A DNA stretch of 6,002 nt from an uncultured Holophagales bacterium (GTDB lineage: Bacteria; Acidobacteriota; Thermoanaerobaculia; UBA5066). The stretch lies in the NCBI GenBank assembly GCA_937864895.1, contig CALMDF010000552.1:1-6002 (forward strand), in the 5' to 3' direction. The translations under genes and the position numbers were made by a program. Of the stretch, positions 5,352-6,002 are shown piece after piece (within the stretch, counting starts at the first letter, position 1; each line of letters opens with the position of its first letter). A model generated the notes under the pieces. That model was not told the DNA's origin, ran no database searches, and saw only the letters and a program-made list of their open reading frames with translations.

Positions 5352-5763
5352 ATGGGCAGAGCGCCTGGACCGCGAGGGAAGGGGCCCCGGGTGCGTCGCT
5401 GGCGATCTCGAAGGACATCACGCCGGTCGCGCCGAGGCCGTTGGTCACGACGATCACGTACCGGGCCGTGCCGGCCTCCATGCGAGGCATGGAGAACGTC
5501 TGCTGCGCGGAACAGGGCATGGAGCCGGCGGCCGAGCCGTTGATCGTGACGATGAGGGGAGCCAGGGTGCAGGTGCAGACGGCGGACGTGAGCGTGAGGA
5601 TGCCGACGTCCGAGAGAACGGGCGCCGCGGCCGCGGTGAGGGTGATGACGGCCGCGGAGTGGGTGCCGCCGGGCTCGGTCGGCGAGTCGTCGCAGCCGCC
5701 GCCCCAGAGCGCGGCGCCGAGGAGGAGGACGATGCCCCGGGCGGATCTCGCGCGACGCCTCAT
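5350..5763 (-). CDS. Putative lipoprotein, function unknown
   Basis: No named family recognised. The 137-residue product begins with a basic stretch (MRRRARSARG, 1-10), then a hydrophobic core (IVLLLGAALWGGG, 11-23) ending at Cys24 followed by DDSPTEP. This looks like a type II signal peptide with lipid attachment at Cys24, though the lipobox (GGGC) lacks the usual Leu at -3, so lipidation is likely rather than certain. The 'C..SPT.P' start of the mature protein is a style I associate with Acidobacteriota lipoproteins. The rest is rich in Val, Thr, Ala and Ile with alternating hydrophobic residues, suggesting a small beta-sandwich (about 38-120). It has CTC (63-65), Cys84 and Cys136, so up to two disulfides. 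The ATG at 5763 has no clear Shine-Dalgarno. It reads towards ATL with a ten-base gap. Confidence 0.7.
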   Translation of the reverse strand: MRRRARSARGIVLLLGAALWGGGCDDSPTEPGGTHSAAVITLTAAAAPVLSDVGILTLTSAVCTCTLAPLIVTINGSAAGSMPCSAQQTFSMPRMEAGTARYVIVVTNGLGATGVMSFEIASDAPGAPSLAVQALCP

Positions 5764-5818
5764 GCCGAGGGCGATTCTATCGGCGGCGGGCCGGCCGCGT
5801 ACCCGGTGCGTCCGAGTA

Positions 5819-6002
5819 TCAGAAGGGCGGCCAGGCTGCCCAGGACGAGATGGCGATGAGCCACTGTGCCGGAAAGTAGGTGCCGTGTATGAGCGGCTGC
5901 GCAGCCGGGAAGGGGCTCCGGGGACGATTCCAGGCGAGGAGAGCGTCGGAGAGGAGGAAGAGGGCGGCGGCGAGCGAGGCCAGAGCGGCGGGCGAAGTGC
6001 CA
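5819..6002 (-). CDS. YhhN family protein (lysoplasmalogenase-like), C-terminal part only
   Basis: Only the last 60 codons are in the window; the 5' end lies beyond base 6002 and the frame is open to the edge. The visible protein has a hydrophobic helix (LASLAAALFLLSDALLAW, 7-24), a short polar loop (NRPRSPF, 25-31), and a second hydrophobic segment around GTYFPAQWLIAISSWAAW (40-57). The pattern LF-x-LSDALLAWNR followed by TY-x-x-AQWLIA is characteristic of the C-terminal end of YhhN/TMEM86 integral membrane proteins. The eukaryotic members hydrolyse the vinyl-ether bond of lysoplasmalogens; the role of most bacterial members is unproven. It ends with TGA at 5821-5819, 55 bases before the lipoprotein start on the same strand. 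With a third or less of a usual family member (about 210-230 residues) visible, the assignment rests on this motif block. Confidence 0.75.
   Translation of the reverse strand, partial: GTSPAALASLAAALFLLSDALLAWNRPRSPFPAAQPLIHGTYFPAQWLIAISSWAAWPPF

Noticed and set aside
5774..5779. TAGAAT on the minus strand as a -10 element for the lipoprotein gene
   Set aside because: A one-mismatch -10, but no -35 match at a suitable distance (GTACGC), and only ten bases before the ATG.

Overview
The window is very GC-rich (about 70% by eye) bacterial chromosome. It is densely packed, with ten genes and no gene-free stretch above 80 bases. The base composition, the diaminopimelate gene set, a 'CDDSPTEP'-type lipoprotein and a YhhN protein would fit Acidobacteriota (for example Thermoanaerobaculia-like lineages) or another high-GC Gram-negative group. 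That placement is a guess from style, not proof.

Left half, plus strand (1-3597): a tightly coupled operon for the aspartate-to-diaminopimelate branch, lysC (5' end outside the window), dapB, dapA and dapD. Each stop overlaps the next start by four bases (GTGA, ATGA, GTGA). LysC phosphorylates aspartate. After aspartate-semialdehyde dehydrogenase (not in the window), DapA makes the dihydrodipicolinate precursor, DapB reduces it to tetrahydrodipicolinate, and DapD succinylates that product. dapD shows that the succinylase route to meso-diaminopimelate and lysine is used. asd, dapC, dapE, dapF and lysA are not seen here.

Right half, minus strand (3594-6002): in transcription order (right to left) there is the C-terminal end of a YhhN/lysoplasmalogenase-like membrane protein, a small putative lipoprotein, an alkyltransferase-like DNA-damage protein (ATL, with Trp in place of the acceptor Cys), a HIT-family nucleotide hydrolase/transferase that overlaps ATL by four bases, a small secreted six-cysteine protein of unknown function, and a stand-alone ACT-domain protein of the ACT_7/CASTOR type. 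The ACT gene converges on dapD, and the two stop codons share the palindrome CTAG, so no intergenic terminator is possible.

Most of the window is recognisable metabolism and housekeeping. I found no clear new multi-gene system. The least explained items are the six-cysteine secreted protein, the ACT_7 protein tail-to-tail with the lysine operon, the coupled ATL-HIT pair, and the DapD active-site loop, which departs from the Escherichia coli pattern.
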